Source: Pelomonas sp. Root1444
Lineage (GTDB): Bacteria > Pseudomonadota > Gammaproteobacteria > Burkholderiales > Burkholderiaceae_C
Length of the DNA: 49,026 bases
NCBI RefSeq assembly: GCF_001426885.1
Contig: NZ_LMFP01000001.1
Coordinates: 200 to 49,225, forward strand
Direction of reading: 5' to 3'
Of the stretch, positions 24,501 through 27,583 are shown in pieces. Numbering within the stretch: position 1 is the first letter of the stretch; each line of letters starts with the position of its first letter. Made by a program: the position numbers and the translations under genes. The notes beneath the pieces were generated by a model. The model did not search any database. It saw only the letters and a list, made by a program, of their open reading frames with translations, and had not been told where the DNA came from.

Positions 24501-25666
24501 CGGCGAACGCCAACACGTCGGCGAGCGTCGTGTCCGGGCCGACGCTGGAAGGCTGGACGGTGAAGTCGACGACCTCGGGCAAGATCGCCGCGTTCGAGAT
24601 ACAGGCTGCCAGCGACCGTGTCAGCAACCTCAACGGCAACCTCATCACCGTGCAGCCCATGGCCGGCAACGGCAGCCAATGGCTGACGCTGCGCAATGGC
24701 CGGGCGACCCTGGCCTACCAGGTCCTGGGCATTGAACGTCTGGTCGACACCATCGATGGCGCTCGCTACACCCTCGGCCTCGACTACGCAGGCGGCCTGG
24801 GCCTGACGGCGGCCAACAGCGCCATCGGCATCTATGTCGATGGCGTGAAGGTGGCCGGCTATGCCACCGCCAGCCCGGCCTCGTCACTGAACTGGGAGAC
24901 GCTGAGCTTCAGCTTCGACGGCAACGGTCAGGCCCGGCGCATCGCCATCGTGCTGGAAGGCGGCGATGCCATCGCCGGCGGCGCGGTGCCGCAACGCGTT
25001 GCCAACATCGACGACATCCGCATCGTCGAGACGCTGCCCCTCGGCATTGCCCGCGTCTACGGCCTCGCCAACACGCCTGTCGCCCTGCCCAAGATCGCCG
25101 CTTCACTGACCGACACCTTCGGCAGCGAGACGCTCGCACTGACGCTGATCGGCCTGCCCACCGGCGCCGTGCTCAGCGACGGCACGCGCAGCGCCACGGG
25201 AGGCTCGGCCGTCGATCTGACTGGCTGGAACCTCGATCAGCTCAGCGCGACCCCGCCGGCCGGCTTCACCGGTGACGTCGGTCTGACGGTGCGTGCAGCG
25301 AGTGCCGAGACCAGCAACGGCGCCAGCGCCAGCGTCAGCCAGAGCTTCGTCGTGCGCGTGCTGCCCGGCACGCCCGTCGCGACGCCAGCGGGGATCAACC
25401 CCTTTGTCACGACGGCAGCGGCGGCTCAGGCAACGCAGACCACGGCTGGCAGCCAGGCCGTCCACCCCTCCCAGGCGACGCTGGCGCTGCTGGGGGGAGA
25501 CCGCGGCTATCTTGGCGCAGCGGCCGAACCGGCCCCGCTGCCCAAGACCGCCGCGGAGGTTGCACAAGCCGAAGCCGAGCGCGCCCGCGCGATGAGCGAC
25601 GCTTGGCTCAAGGAGCTGGAAGAGCGAGCCAAGCACCAGTGGCAGCAACTGGTGGGCGGCAAGTGA
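2..25666 (+). CDS. Giant multidomain RTX/CARDB adhesin-toxin-like protein, 5' partial
   Basis: The frame is open from the first bases of the window, so the N terminus is missing; more than 8,550 codons remain before the TGA. The earliest in-frame start codon, GTG at 95, lies inside an RTX repeat and is not the real start. Residue numbers here count from that GTG. Seen in order: RTX nonapeptides and a haemolysin-related domain (2-530); 17 CARDB-like repeats (about 548-7345); PPC-like and IPT/TIG-like domains (7346-7960); a propeller-like region (10300-11140); nine putative-Ig repeats (11890-14790); YD-like and dockerin-like segments (15900-16715); Big_2-like domains (17000-17540); a second propeller (18780-19740); a PD-(D/E)XK nuclease-like domain; an HEMGHVLGLDD metalloprotease domain; cadherin-like domains; and a charged C-terminal helix. 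The RTX and adhesion modules imply export to the cell surface or medium. The downstream TolC/HlyD/SecA-like operon is the probable exporter (inference). Whether nuclease and protease act as toxins is unproven. Confidence 0.93.
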   Translation, partial: VARVATGGAGNDSILASGWSETIAAGAGNDTVLAGGGNDVIKGEEGDDSLIGSDGNDSFDGGAGNDTLNPGQGNNIYLFGRGDGQDTLLESPHNTSKVNTLQFKPGITPADVIVRRVFDYRTAQYTAISIGLANSDDKLTVSYFFYNNDPRNGYNPLQQVKFDDGTTWDLNALVAEVDKAVGMDLVVRDVAVAPAAGASQFLSGGNVVVTWTTLNQGPTATIGDFADRVTLRSAGGDVIAEFLVPYVEATSGALASGASITRTATLKLPDGPTGAGNLLAVIETDFGNTQKEGSATETNNRGQVGFTSTLAEYVNYVNLQAGNLSVTPAGDWQQGDTVTVGWTTTNAGTIPPGRNWTERVEVLNQTTGVVIASVTRTGTPAEAAPGASIDRTATFNWPGGANAAGAIRLRVTVDAGNEIAEFNSTGSLENDNQLERNVNVGSDLIARNLSLDSATPTSGDVLTLRWEDVNQGKVATNLSHQDRVVIRQRNADGSAGPVIVDTLVSFAGNAALPLAAGEVRQRSYSFALPQGLKGAGTFDVTVSVDRSSTGAGILFEANADGTAESNNDAAWSFTAALHTYADLAVTAVDVPASANSGADISVAWTVKNNGGAAASATGGWVDRIVLSRDDIAGNGDDVVLAEVPRSAGLASGAEYSQTATVRIPTRIDGAYRIAVISDATAKVTEPDTRADNARVSAAITVSQTYADLAPTLTVVPAEVFAGRSARVEWSVRNSGTVATDVNRWVDQVYLSSTPSLTAQSTLLGSVTRVGTLAVGDSYTAGLDFTVPRDAAGARYFIVKTDAFTAVYELGRTDNNVVVATDATTVKAEPKPNLQIEGISAPASWRVGQTVQLGYTVRNAGNDAISGFFGEEIRLVDTLGLAPTQVLTTTWAFQTLAAGGTLVQNLSLAVPALPPGNWRLEIAADKGNYVAESSEADNVATAAVAIVAPDLVVGNLTTTGLLQGGEAITLNWTTRNTGSAPATSIREKVYLSRDGLVDNADTLLGERLIDALAAGASSNGTLGFTLPVDLSGAWRLIVVTDTGAANNESTNENNNQDGLAVNIAQDAYADLAVVSVSAPTQVIDDPASITVEWTVQNVGVGAGRMTSWTDRIIYSTNAVLGDNDDIVLGDVVRNGALAAGSSYTGHLDYSFGPAFSRHGTLFVKSDATGAVWENGGEANNTQDAGHTTDVMPIPYADMRVESVSTPSTAYSGRELTVQWTVANRGIGITNTTSWNDSVWLSRNADGSGQRYELGNAGHLGQMAVGDTYNRSIVVRLPEGISGDWFLNVSTSGPYEFIHGNDNVGHSVAVPVTLSDSPDLVVESLDAPASAQEGALVDVSWTVRNKGQAHATGQWQDTVLLLAPNGSTVVLGNYVYDRGLEAGKFYTRTEQVRLPAKIEGGYRLRVVTNSLLGGSGGPQVYEYGDARSNNTTTDTDTITVRLNDRPDLRVTKIEVPTEVTAGTSTGLKFTVGNFGPEATSGQWQDYVYLSLDGIVSADDVLLARVDSGSALSPGGDPYTTTVNGVEIPIRYRGDVYIIVVADGGNRVDEYPSDANNALPQKLHINPVPFADLVTSDVVAPDQVVHGATIEVRYKVTNKGSAETRGDAATTNSWTDTVWLTVDKTRPNPGKGDIRIGSFTHTGKLAVGEDYINTVNVKIPDDIQSARYYVTVWSDTYDAILEDTLSSNINPDDPTQIDNNNYKARDTGAIGPMKILGITPPDLVVSSVIAPAAAQAAGAYTFSYTVQNRGDAFEGGWTDKVWLMDSPDPTQAKVMWLLGEFSQQRTLGNRESYTVSQTVDLSPAVSGGYLVVQTDAGYGFLSRNDVREVAEDNNVNRAVSNVTNVPADLRVTDVTTLPTNYSGEDTTVTWTVKNFGGAVWSGTRGWLDHIWVSPDPTFIPSRATQIGSVVHSNTTTLAAGDSYTASAVVKLPPGTDGKYYIYVMTDGKHDASSLAPEMGRGESPTPSQQSQDEILLPPAYSDYNAYSRDIYYTTSVFEGARRDNNLGQGTLDIIYREPDLQIDSITVSNPNPSSGDTITATWTVTNRGTRDTRVPGWMDGVYLSRDATLDPSDYPLVDRGSEIEVLLRARQVYLTDEKGKPRVLKKGESYTQTATFTIPSSISGNFQLIVKADTGVFKDFYASAPSTIRTGLPVIAETGTNGVLEFKDEANNTDKIALPITLATPPDLQVTSVTAPEAVYAGQNFTVDYKVENLGGKTPADQGSWYDMVYLSKDRFLDLNKDRYLGYVQHGGGLAAGASYTGSLTYTAPRDLEGPYYVFVVTDPARIWGSGDTGQVLEFGKDDNNNAAAVQPMRIETPPPADLVVTNVVVPNTARIGDEIEITFTIQNTSINPAYGRWTDALYLSADNAWDLNDIQIGKVAHVGDLGKDGTYTATLKAKLPALKDGGWRVIVRPDLYNEVFEGRITYTDTGLNLPPGEANNRTASGATLNVTVPVLTVGQTLATTLSTGQTQVYKVSVGAGETLRVLLDSTAAAGANEVYIRWNDVPTGSAFDVAYSNPVSPDQTLVVPTTQSGDYYILVRARQNGQGTPVTLRADLLPLSITKVTPDQGGVGDDDHRWVTMDIEGARFGAGALVKLARPGEFEIEPERWQVLDATRIRAVFDLRHVPLGLYDVIVTNPDGARVVEPYRYLVERMVEVDAAIGIGGARNIEPGDSATYSVSLQSLTNVDTPYVRFDVGATDMGNSEYVLEGLSLPYVVFGSNVGGKPDGAIAAGDGNNQQYGTTPTTGVRADVPWASLDGMSNTQGWNLAPGYAFDLGANGFAGATFKVQTYPGLQEWINYDFEGLRDKLYAIRPDWKAAGILDEGVSGLNKISPGLTAKFLSREPEVHITKEEALAMPFRFDTLASVTTLTRAEFIADQTAHAKRLRAAILADTTAPHALAVLAADEAQWVQGWLGALEAGGLLRAEGTAPAIRSDELVLSLNATLATGILLSRGGESYRTQADILAFFAKVQQWYGDTARYAGDPNARHAPVDYKEYRELEDGTFVEVPVPVAPNAADYDQHAGQATHFISFDVFAGNRAELEYLRHIGVLDEKFRPVGPQALNLTNYLQQAAQAQANAGATISVRGPQALPAANGSTYIPTGYALPYTLSFNNATSAAVGEIRLVTAIDPDLDARSLRLGDLKIGDINIHVPEGQAVFQGDFDFTGAGGKGYVLRVSAGIDAEERVATWLLQAIDPDTGEVLHDPARGLLPPDANGKATGGFVSYTVHASELATTGANITAAARVFFDATPPIVSSAISHTLDAEAPVTTLTVTSNGNDAAGQPTYKVNWKAVDDASDVKHVTVYVAVDGGDFKIWLKQVAGGESTALFTGQAGHHYEFLAVATDNAGNREAASVSNAVLPDDGSRSEAQQALGVTDTLDGTDELPAAMPGRNYAESALFAEAMLKLPGFVITPALGGLGADLQSVLAPLQLKGFASGFGASQGDIGALAMVELADGSVLASAGSERNQVFRFAKEGGRSVQPLFTTQAAILDMALDANGNLWVMTGSELMMVDASTGAVISRTRAPAGEPLTHALAIQPGSGLIYVASGNGVEVFDPKAEAGRGWTHFSNTRVGDLAFGPDGRLWAVRWTGSDVKGALPEATTDVISFPMSGATKGRAELEYRLAGLVDSIAFGQAGSGLAGLLLASSNTPQRPVAAGAAPAHKSAVWAIELQSRRTLKLAEGGTRGESIVATADGRILIAQTTRIDELAPVKAPKVLTASLADGALVPLPLTQVAISFDQAMWTGNDGNDAEALASVLNPDNYSFVATGAHSNLTLAPESVRWDAASKSAILTLPNLPSGGWLLEVSGRVRSVQQIELGSTWDLAFTAVTDISNLVRLTFANTRADRLTGAISYDVDITNIGDDDLKGPLMLLLDPGRYFGDDIVGASLGDGAHAELWVLDLSSALQGKPLKTGETLANRTVTVRAADSLGTQPGTGQLVKFNLGHGVYALPYDNTPPQLGKVDADGTLDTQTNNLPAATAGTPWSANLGALDTDGRLFYWEILSAPAGMSITQDARVESSASGYGNNATLHWVPKPTDRADSEVLVRVIDSRGGVALRRFTLNVAGANHVPVLSAIQDQELDEGGRLQLPLLAIDADGDPLTLLVRNLPAGAVFDAATGVLSWTPGYDQAGHYDDIVVVASDGKHEVQRRFSITVGQGWPQPVFPQLETQVLREGDRYALQLPGSVPGGLQQADGSSVKLEWYAAWLPGGATLDADTGWFSWTPGYAQAGQIALPVTLSAIFTQPDGSTKETRVTRTVNFDVRNANGAPRFDAVQTWQVLEGQPLAISVFAFDPDNPGFQPKVRLAPGAPARGQETTAPTVSYDVTGLPPGASFDEETLELLWTPGYAQAGTYYVTVTATDDGDGTGTPLTSQITLPIIVSNANRAPQLQDLTNAFVDRGAVLEIPLEVLDADGNPLTLTLSGLPRFATYTQTLSNTGKLTGVLRFAPGAGDRGDYTITVTAQDNGDGDVNQVLAVAESFVITVRSPSEAPVISLPSQVVAVAGTELRVPILVSDLDQDTLTYVATNLPTGARIENDPRYGHATLVWTPPAGTSGNFDISLAVTDEGLPPADSGYVLDPLNPPVPNTSVKDLRIVVRAANAAPTLFAIGAGGGAVQGDPLAGPRTVVKVDEGTPLTVDLSGLDTDLDLLHWTVEGLPAGMQLTPSAASGGQTRLKLNWTPGLFGAQSDNQNGATPGRYLLKLTASDGSASFTRELEIVVANVNQAPVLLPMPLQLVPEGLTLGFNIRATDGDNDPTQLALIYDADTPAGVFFDAASGYFEWTPGADIVDNATALTRAFTFNFSGTDGQATVTRSVQVRVFDLNQPPEIVTASHALLVGQSFSLPVVKGATAPVGALRVSDADGAAQTAGLAVSFQGLPEGAVYDAANGRLNWTPGPGQVGDFTVLATVGDGRNTTTRSFVLRVVAEAEANAPKLLVQLTPSTPVLPGQVVLATVRADAFSPIASIVVQARGAAIGQADWVPVTLDGLGRVRITPSAPGLVELRVTATDADGFTATTTQTVRVRDPLDTAAPTLAFTGALDTGSLAPVVITSTTTLSARIAELQLMGYVLEAAPSNGDRVDESAWRTLAEGSHAAATLNGSIALATLDPSRWANGVYVLRLRGWDLTGRTTEITARLLVDSSAKQLVQAEATDAVFRLGNHDLALTRHLDANAVGDFGNWTLPLLDTRLSHDQAGSDNLGASAAWRLGARVWLQMPTSLSTVGAGISYLSFSLDTTSEALSTDPTSPQVLRPVFTSSIAGWTLTPLNPNPDMPVALQAQGQRLLDRSTALPWQPTGYALTGPDGTRYRLDARGQVQSVRFADGQQWLVSDAGVAMVGSTDPGERLVFERDTQGRMVRAIGREAGGSNAALVYRYDSQGRLALARNLYGAGNLNQSIGYHPDGSVISEAITAQLGTAAGWLAGATAPTNTWSGNLAAGTPARFTFVARDSELASAAKTPGATGAILYAVETTAGTTLAVEGAVVLGTASHGGKTVTLLRVTEAGLKLLTLAGSGAASVKVTVAGDLDRDGKIDGSDSAAYAAAGVDLNGDGFANDTDRQILYANYGWRANLAPVGTPSAPPALTHTDLGKTVGLESVALDGEGDALYWRVLSATHGTARITADGLSLEFTPEAGYAGLASVTLQADDGYSASTPITVGFNVSGAKLVALRVDRLAMLTAGQTRAFQVKGDFEDETGVALTAAYIDFSVIDGAGSISVDAQGFVRGTAKGHGIVSLKARGIEAINAIAVTTDGYGPFLDADGFEVGVYPRAIVLTPNGQRQLKVTLPDRTNISAGSTGTRYFVADPTVAEVTADGLIRSVGLGETTITVVHEGMQHDIVLKVQQPTLDTATTTAAGAAVADAAGNLLLVAPGALPAGTTVSIKERRLDELGIPVPAANIMTALGAVDLDLSGVKAELPLQLAIKLNPGIDPATGQPVTFEAGEEVFFWRKGTIADAQGVMHDTWWLVDNGVIGADGYARTSSPPYGGASGGGMLVATKRTVKNEATGEVEVKGAFIDFNAIWAQMAFIAMAPSPMMAVAAMGIFAAAASPVYAMSYTLAGSYQVDVPISALTPEKISLEFPPEPEGPDYRPDITGMNFDPVTRKLVITGNNFYPPTGSSGNYQLKVWLEPRGDQIEQASDYGTWPDRGLIWQSFSPWNASATSLEITLDKGVALSQHIVHIERIALVPDANGLFEEGDSIESEHEHAWEEAAYINTLVISANEISIFTPASDHVTLALVKRLTQDERGQPLDFRGGRTDLIAFTEDATLAFIAGRNGRIYVMDTQTQEIVHTLRVEGSNGNLNSILVADGWLYVAEGQYGNGRLMRINVDQTSAEFLKTQQQLRLSAGATPLGFGDMAISFGRYLAVTALHQYDGVSNWPKPEPGDVYVIDLATLTNDGYVNNSIALNASNFPGQNVGRAPKYITAGSMPGEFLLSSSKDYNHGITGLAINLDENGNLAGGATAYNTKLTPAATDGNWLQKRFQQNIQRAAGNVVVTYGGVEYALVADYNFIFNDVHFTDYENWGFGKQIGGKIGVIRDPFGRAGGPTYLGATTPIPGGTIGSLALSVDGSLSANVWIDEYYAGGGWQMYQSLFVWNAEQIIEAAIRAEGRPTSFPIDRDRVGGATGPQLVVPHRYDGVDGSSNFNWIYGLGSYVPPGAIIELKQNGPSLPAIPPDPPAESLTYSPESAEPKLGILQTLAIRAGAETVYLLSGLYGSMRGVVGLETKDQIATMKEARGVLDTVKYDKSAGAGSWVAGTALNVIEGFATGLVDLPLEFVEGTSRIAAMILAENINNLKQMGTAIGVPVGDVVYIPPDLPMMSQMARAYENGATMGDLLKMAGIQTVAVHPVGGAILSAEGLAKSAKAGDVEGILASILGLGLSAKMATANLKSVGVATRAVIAEARSAPTAAAAAAEVLGASRKAALNTMQEVYNASKSLKQRLQNLVEAKQKNSNQKVTEDGPKGVRLDPPERIFGTALKAEQELVSAWKKLTSARSPLESLKVAMESGALDAWKIDKASIRMMSEAELAASKLPTESRVVVMKRGDGAFAGQEVRLIIETPTQMAKLFNKNPSGMAEAIAAYELPNYQSAKGPGRITFEEMKGQPITFFLREDMLLTDQGFMTALMHEQLEYSLTMRAIELRGSQGMLRTELQKIINDDLHSTATFTSDMLTAEQLLARYEKEAFKGELFDRIRNMGKRHEEYVGPKLRERQPNATITEQVHYELVDTATGKVVGEPGIFDFIVEDAGKSKIVEAKSSYARETFLEDGYNLANTLTDHQRINYPLINSGKVQVRIKGDNGAYKDGQILTNLEHKTIQMELRKYSDKVKMEPTDREVPVQYDFSQKNELLPITYLLDQDIELLSAEDIAALLPVARGYWLAAGIPEALLDNVSFSVATLPVGVVGQESGAQIQLSVDAGGWGWFVDATPDQQDEFSATLSNTWLAPADSVARSRVDLLTVMIHEMGHVLGLDDVIDGTAVMSAALLPGMRHLPGTQDVAAWLALHQAGTPATAVQTREALRIGTTTTVRTTRAAVHVPLVVNDRLVPTGLSAWNPTGNATETLPGGFALHESATSQTRLAQVFRIHAEDQALSFTVDARQLIANRSGPGDAFEVALLDADTGLPVAGHVALNGSDALVNLQTNGTERLAPGVTRQRNADGSVTYFVALAPELLGKSVLLSFDLLGFAAQDSIVGVRGIHVVADAQAMDDAATFDEDAAAVIDVLANDVTLGAAVVVEQVDGPAHGSLTFGADGKFHYQPAADFHGSDGFSYRFTFDGKTSNTATVSLTVRPVNDAPTLAGRSVAAQAGVPLKLNPLSTSFDVDGDALTAAVVDGPAHGVLSVLADGSFSYTAAHGYAGDDSFSYQVSDGQAHSATVTVSLSVTSDAPANQAPTATDGQAAGTEDQALALTWGMFSVVDPDDRPDLLKVEITALPVEGELQRRQPDGSWAAVALGERFSQSELAARGLRFLPAANASGGAGYFVTGEGNRQSHYAHIGFKAYDGELYSPAARLVIDIAAVADTPSLTITGGNTATGLEDAALALHAIVAGLVDNDGSETLVLTLTGLPDGFTLSDGTRSFTPSATQRVVNLAGWQLDALVLTPPRDFNGSVALQLQATAIEGATGEYATTTQLLTAQFVAVADAPSLTLSPRDVAVSRELVATSWESAANANTSASVVSGPTLEGWTVKSTTSGKIAAFEIQAASDRVSNLNGNLITVQPMAGNGSQWLTLRNGRATLAYQVLGIERLVDTIDGARYTLGLDYAGGLGLTAANSAIGIYVDGVKVAGYATASPASSLNWETLSFSFDGNGQARRIAIVLEGGDAIAGGAVPQRVANIDDIRIVETLPLGIARVYGLANTPVALPKIAASLTDTFGSETLALTLIGLPTGAVLSDGTRSATGGSAVDLTGWNLDQLSATPPAGFTGDVGLTVRAASAETSNGASASVSQSFVVRVLPGTPVATPAGINPFVTTAAAAQATQTTAGSQAVHPSQATLALLGGDRGYLGAAAEPAPLPKTAAEVAQAEAERARAMSDAWLKELEERAKHQWQQLVGGK
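548..7345 (+). repeat. Array of 17 CARDB-like (cell adhesion related) repeats
   Basis: Seventeen units of roughly 110-170 residues each begin with a (P/Y)ADL-V-V motif, followed about 20 residues later by a TWTVxNxG motif, then VWLS or VYLS, and a terminal E-x-DNN motif. Unit starts are near 548, 946, 1328, 1739, 2114, 2495, 2846, 3200, 3584, 3950, 4334, 4700, 5156, 5531, 6047, 6551 and 6956. This is the CARDB pattern, an immunoglobulin-like extracellular fold. Units are diverged from each other rather than identical, so the array is old or under diversifying change rather than a recent tandem expansion. Confidence 0.85.
11890..14790 (+). repeat. Nine putative-Ig (He_PIG/cadherin-like) repeats
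   Basis: Nine units of about 90-130 residues each carry a motif close to LPxGAxFDxxTGxLxWTPGxxQAGxY; the W-T-P-G signature or a degenerate form recurs near 12100, 12374, 12673, 13036, 13350, 13645, 14040, 14350 and 14680. The motif is typical of the putative Ig (He_PIG) family found in surface and extracellular bacterial proteins. The array probably forms a rigid stalk segment in the giant protein. Confidence 0.8.
16566..16715 (+). other. Dockerin-like double EF-hand segment inside the giant protein
   Basis: Two calcium-loop motifs, DLDRDGKIDGSD and DLNGDGFANDTD, are spaced about 22 residues apart and followed by short helices, which is the layout of type I dockerin. Dockerins bind cohesins in cellulosomes, but isolated dockerin-like pairs also occur in large surface proteins with no cohesin partner. 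No cohesin is evident in this window. A generic calcium-stabilised linker is an equally good reading. Confidence 0.6.
21575..22030 (+). other. PD-(D/E)XK nuclease-like domain inside the giant protein
   Basis: The segment beginning near MGKRHEEYVGPKLRERQ contains a candidate catalytic core: D7211 in GIFDFIV, then E7224-A-K7226 in IVEAKSS (counted from the GTG at 95). An Asp followed about 13 residues later by E-x-K on a strand is the restriction-endonuclease-fold signature used by many polymorphic toxin tips. A helix-rich region (about 20080-21570) precedes it, like pre-toxin regions. Assignment is by motif only; the domain is followed by a further 1,200 residues, whereas toxin tips normally sit at the extreme C terminus. 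Confidence 0.6.
22045..22500 (+). other. Metzincin-type metalloprotease domain inside the giant protein
   Basis: An HExxHxxGxxD zinc site is present: H7432, E7433, H7436, G7439 and D7442 in HEMGHVLGLDD, preceded by a helix-like leader and followed by a VMS segment that can serve as the Met-turn. This layout fits a matrixin/snapalysin-like zinc endopeptidase with Asp as the third ligand. It could release or process the giant protein after export, or cut an external target. Function is inferred from the motif alone. Confidence 0.65.
23100..25370 (+). other. Cadherin/VCBS-like and lectin-like tail domains of the giant protein
   Basis: Two units near 23110-23670 have the pattern D-x-A-T-x-DED, VLANDV, GPAHGSLTF, DGxFxYxPxxxFxGxDxFxY, typical of cadherin-like/VCBS surface repeats. 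Further degenerate units (24060-24420 and 25060-25370) share SETLxLxLxGLPxG and SDGTRS motifs. Between them, about 24470-25040, lies a beta-rich segment (GWTVKS, QWLTLRNG, YTLGLDYAG, GIYVDGVKV, DDIRIVE) resembling DUF642-type carbohydrate-binding modules. All are consistent with extracellular location. Confidence 0.65.
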
Positions 25667-25695
25667 GCACGGTCGCGTCACCCGTTCCGGCTTCG

Positions 25696-25723
25696 CCCGC
25701 CCCCCCTCCCGGGGGTGGGCGGG
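25696..25723 (+). terminator. GC-rich hairpin after the giant gene
   Basis: CCCGCCC at 25696-25702 pairs with GGGCGGG at 25717-25723, with additional C/G pairing inside. It begins 30 bases after the stop codon of the giant gene. There is no T tract, so intrinsic termination is uncertain; it may instead stabilise the mRNA 3' end. Confidence 0.35.
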
Positions 25724-25778
25724 GCAACCGCCCCTCCCTAGCATCCCCGAAATTGCGCGAATGATCACAGGCCTATCC

Positions 25779-26387
25779 ATGAAGCATCTGACCCGTTCCT
25801 GTTTGTCCACCCTCGGCCTGTGCCTGGCGCTGGCGAGTTCTTCGGCGTTGGCGGGCACGGTCGAGACCCGCTTCGGCGCGCTCGACGGCCTGGGCATCGG
25901 CCTGAGCCACGGGGCGACGTTCGCCGTCGACGACCTCGTCAACCCGCAGCCCGATGGCACCAACGACTGGACCGATGGCGGGTTCACGGCGTCCCTCGGC
26001 GTCAGTTGGAGCGGCACGCTGACGGGGGCGTCGTTGCAAATCTTCTCTGGCGGTTGGGGCCTGGAAGGCGATGCTGGCGTCTACCTGAACCACCAGCTGG
26101 TGGGTTCACTGACGAACACGGATGGCGATGTGAACGGCCTGGGCAGCAACGTGGCCTGGCTGGACAGCTTTGACCTGGCGGCGTTTCTGGGTGCCATCGG
26201 CACCGACAACAGCATCGAAATTCGCGCCACGCCGGGTGATGGCGGCAGCCTGGGTTACATCAAGCTCACGCTGCAAACCCGCGACGCCACCGGCAACACC
26301 GTCCCCGAACCCGCCAGCCTCGCCCTCGCCGGCGTGGCCCTTGCCGGCGCCCTGGCCACGCGACGCCGCCGCACCCCTGGCGGCTGA
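25779..26387 (+). CDS. PEP-CTERM anchor domain protein
   Basis: A 202-aa secreted protein. The N terminus MKHLTRS followed by a hydrophobic stretch ending in ALA-G is a Sec signal peptide; the C terminus has VPEPASLALAGVALAGALA followed by RRRR, the PEP-CTERM sorting signal recognised by exosortase (EpsH/XrtA-type systems). The middle is beta-rich and Gly/Asp-rich with no family I recognise. An in-frame ATG lies 18 bases upstream at 25761; the start at 25779 is preferred because it gives a compact signal peptide. It lies 112 bases after the giant gene on the same strand, followed by a hairpin. No exosortase gene is in the window, though a CPBP protease of the type linked to exosortase loci lies near 45 kb. 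Confidence 0.9.
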   Translation: MKHLTRSCLSTLGLCLALASSSALAGTVETRFGALDGLGIGLSHGATFAVDDLVNPQPDGTNDWTDGGFTASLGVSWSGTLTGASLQIFSGGWGLEGDAGVYLNHQLVGSLTNTDGDVNGLGSNVAWLDSFDLAAFLGAIGTDNSIEIRATPGDGGSLGYIKLTLQTRDATGNTVPEPASLALAGVALAGALATRRRRTPGG

Positions 26388-26395
26388 TCCAGAAT

Positions 26396-26413
26396 CGAGG
26401 CCCCCCGGCCTCG
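26396..26413 (+). terminator. Hairpin after the PEP-CTERM gene
   Basis: A perfect 7-bp stem, CGAGGCC at 26396-26402 and GGCCTCG at 26407-26413, with loop CCCC, lies 9 bases after the PEP-CTERM stop and 10 bases before the next ATG. It lacks a T tract. It may attenuate read-through or hide the ribosome-binding region of the downstream gene. Confidence 0.4.
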
Positions 26414-26422
26414 CCCCGACGC

Positions 26423-27496
26423 ATGAACAACGACCTCAGTCTCTGGGACGGCGCACTGCTGCTGCCCGCCAGCTTCGATCAAGCCTGCCTGGGCCTTGAG
26501 CGGCTGGAGGCCCAGCGGCCGGGGCCCAACCCCAAGTTCCTCGCCTTGGCGCAGGCGCTGCAGGCCCAGCCTCGCGTGGATGCCGGCTGGTCGGCCCCGC
26601 TGGTCGAGCGGGTGCGGCGTGCGCCGGAAGCGGTCTGGAACCTCAGCCTGCCTGGCGACGATCTGGTCTCCGCTCTGCAGGCCGTCGTCAACCAGGCCAC
26701 CGCGCTGGGCCTGGTTGTCTTCTCCGAGCCGTTGGCCATGGTGTTCCTGCCGGGCGGTGGCGTGCTGCCGCCCGAGATGCAGCCGCAATGGGCGGAGCTG
26801 ACGGCCCAGCTGCAGGACTCACCGCCGCTCACGAAGACCGAGGTGGCGCAGCTCACCGCCACGCTGCTACGCGAGCGGCTGGCGCCCCATGGCTTCGTGC
26901 CTCGCATGATCGGCACGGGCTGGGATGCCGGGTTCGTGCGGCCCACGCTCGACGGCTACCAGAGCGTGCAGATGCGCGTGACGGGGAGTGGCCCCGATTT
27001 CAAGTGCATGCTGCGGTGCGGCCATCGCAGCGACGAGGTCGAAGCGATCTTCGAGGAGATCTTCGGCAACGAGATCCGGATACCGGAGACCTTCTGGTTC
27101 CACCCGACCGCGTTTGTCGGCGCCAAGTCCGGGTCGGTGCCCATCGAGAACTCGGGCGAAATCCGGGCACTGCTCGACCTCTTCGACCGCCACGCCCTGC
27201 CGGTGCTCGAACTGGCGCGCCAGCCTGGCGGCCTGGATCAGGTCATGAACCAGCCGCAGCTGTTCCCGTTCGACTACCCAGGCCTGCATCCGCTAGCGTC
27301 GCAGAACCTGGCCGATGAATATGTCTCCTATGGCCGCAACCTGAGCCTGAAGCCGCTGATCGTCGCCTGGCTGGCCAGGAACCCGGCCTTCGAGGATCGT
27401 TTGGCCGCGCTGCGCACGTTCGTCCAGGGGCGTGCCGACGTGTCCGAGGCCGACATTGCCCGCGTCGTGGATCATCTGCGCGCCTTGCCGGCTTGA
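26423..27496 (+). CDS. Uncharacterised 357-aa cytoplasmic protein
   Basis: I do not recognise the family with certainty. There is no signal peptide or membrane segment, so it is probably cytoplasmic. The first part (LSLWDGALLLPASFDQA, then PNPKFLALAQAL) and the second (LRERLAPHGFVPRMIGTGWDAGFVRP, then YQSVQMRV) each resemble small alpha/beta modules seen in proteins often encoded beside toxins, similar in feel to DUF4304-like proteins, but this is impression rather than identification. It sits between the PEP-CTERM gene and the TolC-like gene, about 760 bases after the giant protein with its nuclease-like domain, so an immunity role is conceivable but unproven. The ATG is supported by an uninterrupted frame; no clear ribosome-binding site is visible because the preceding hairpin occupies that region. 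Confidence 0.75.
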   Translation: MNNDLSLWDGALLLPASFDQACLGLERLEAQRPGPNPKFLALAQALQAQPRVDAGWSAPLVERVRRAPEAVWNLSLPGDDLVSALQAVVNQATALGLVVFSEPLAMVFLPGGGVLPPEMQPQWAELTAQLQDSPPLTKTEVAQLTATLLRERLAPHGFVPRMIGTGWDAGFVRPTLDGYQSVQMRVTGSGPDFKCMLRCGHRSDEVEAIFEEIFGNEIRIPETFWFHPTAFVGAKSGSVPIENSGEIRALLDLFDRHALPVLELARQPGGLDQVMNQPQLFPFDYPGLHPLASQNLADEYVSYGRNLSLKPLIVAWLARNPAFEDRLAALRTFVQGRADVSEADIARVVDHLRALPA

Positions 27497-27583
27497 TACC
27501 AGCCGGACGCCAGCTCCGGGGTGCCGGCACCCGCCGCGTCACCACCTGCCCTGTGTTCGACCCACACCGCTGACTCCGCCTTC

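Noticed and set aside
27521-27583. Longer start for the TolC-like protein
   Set aside because: Starting at GTG 27521 would place about 20 polar residues before the signal sequence; the later GTG gives a normal signal peptide. Uncertainty is noted in the gene entry.
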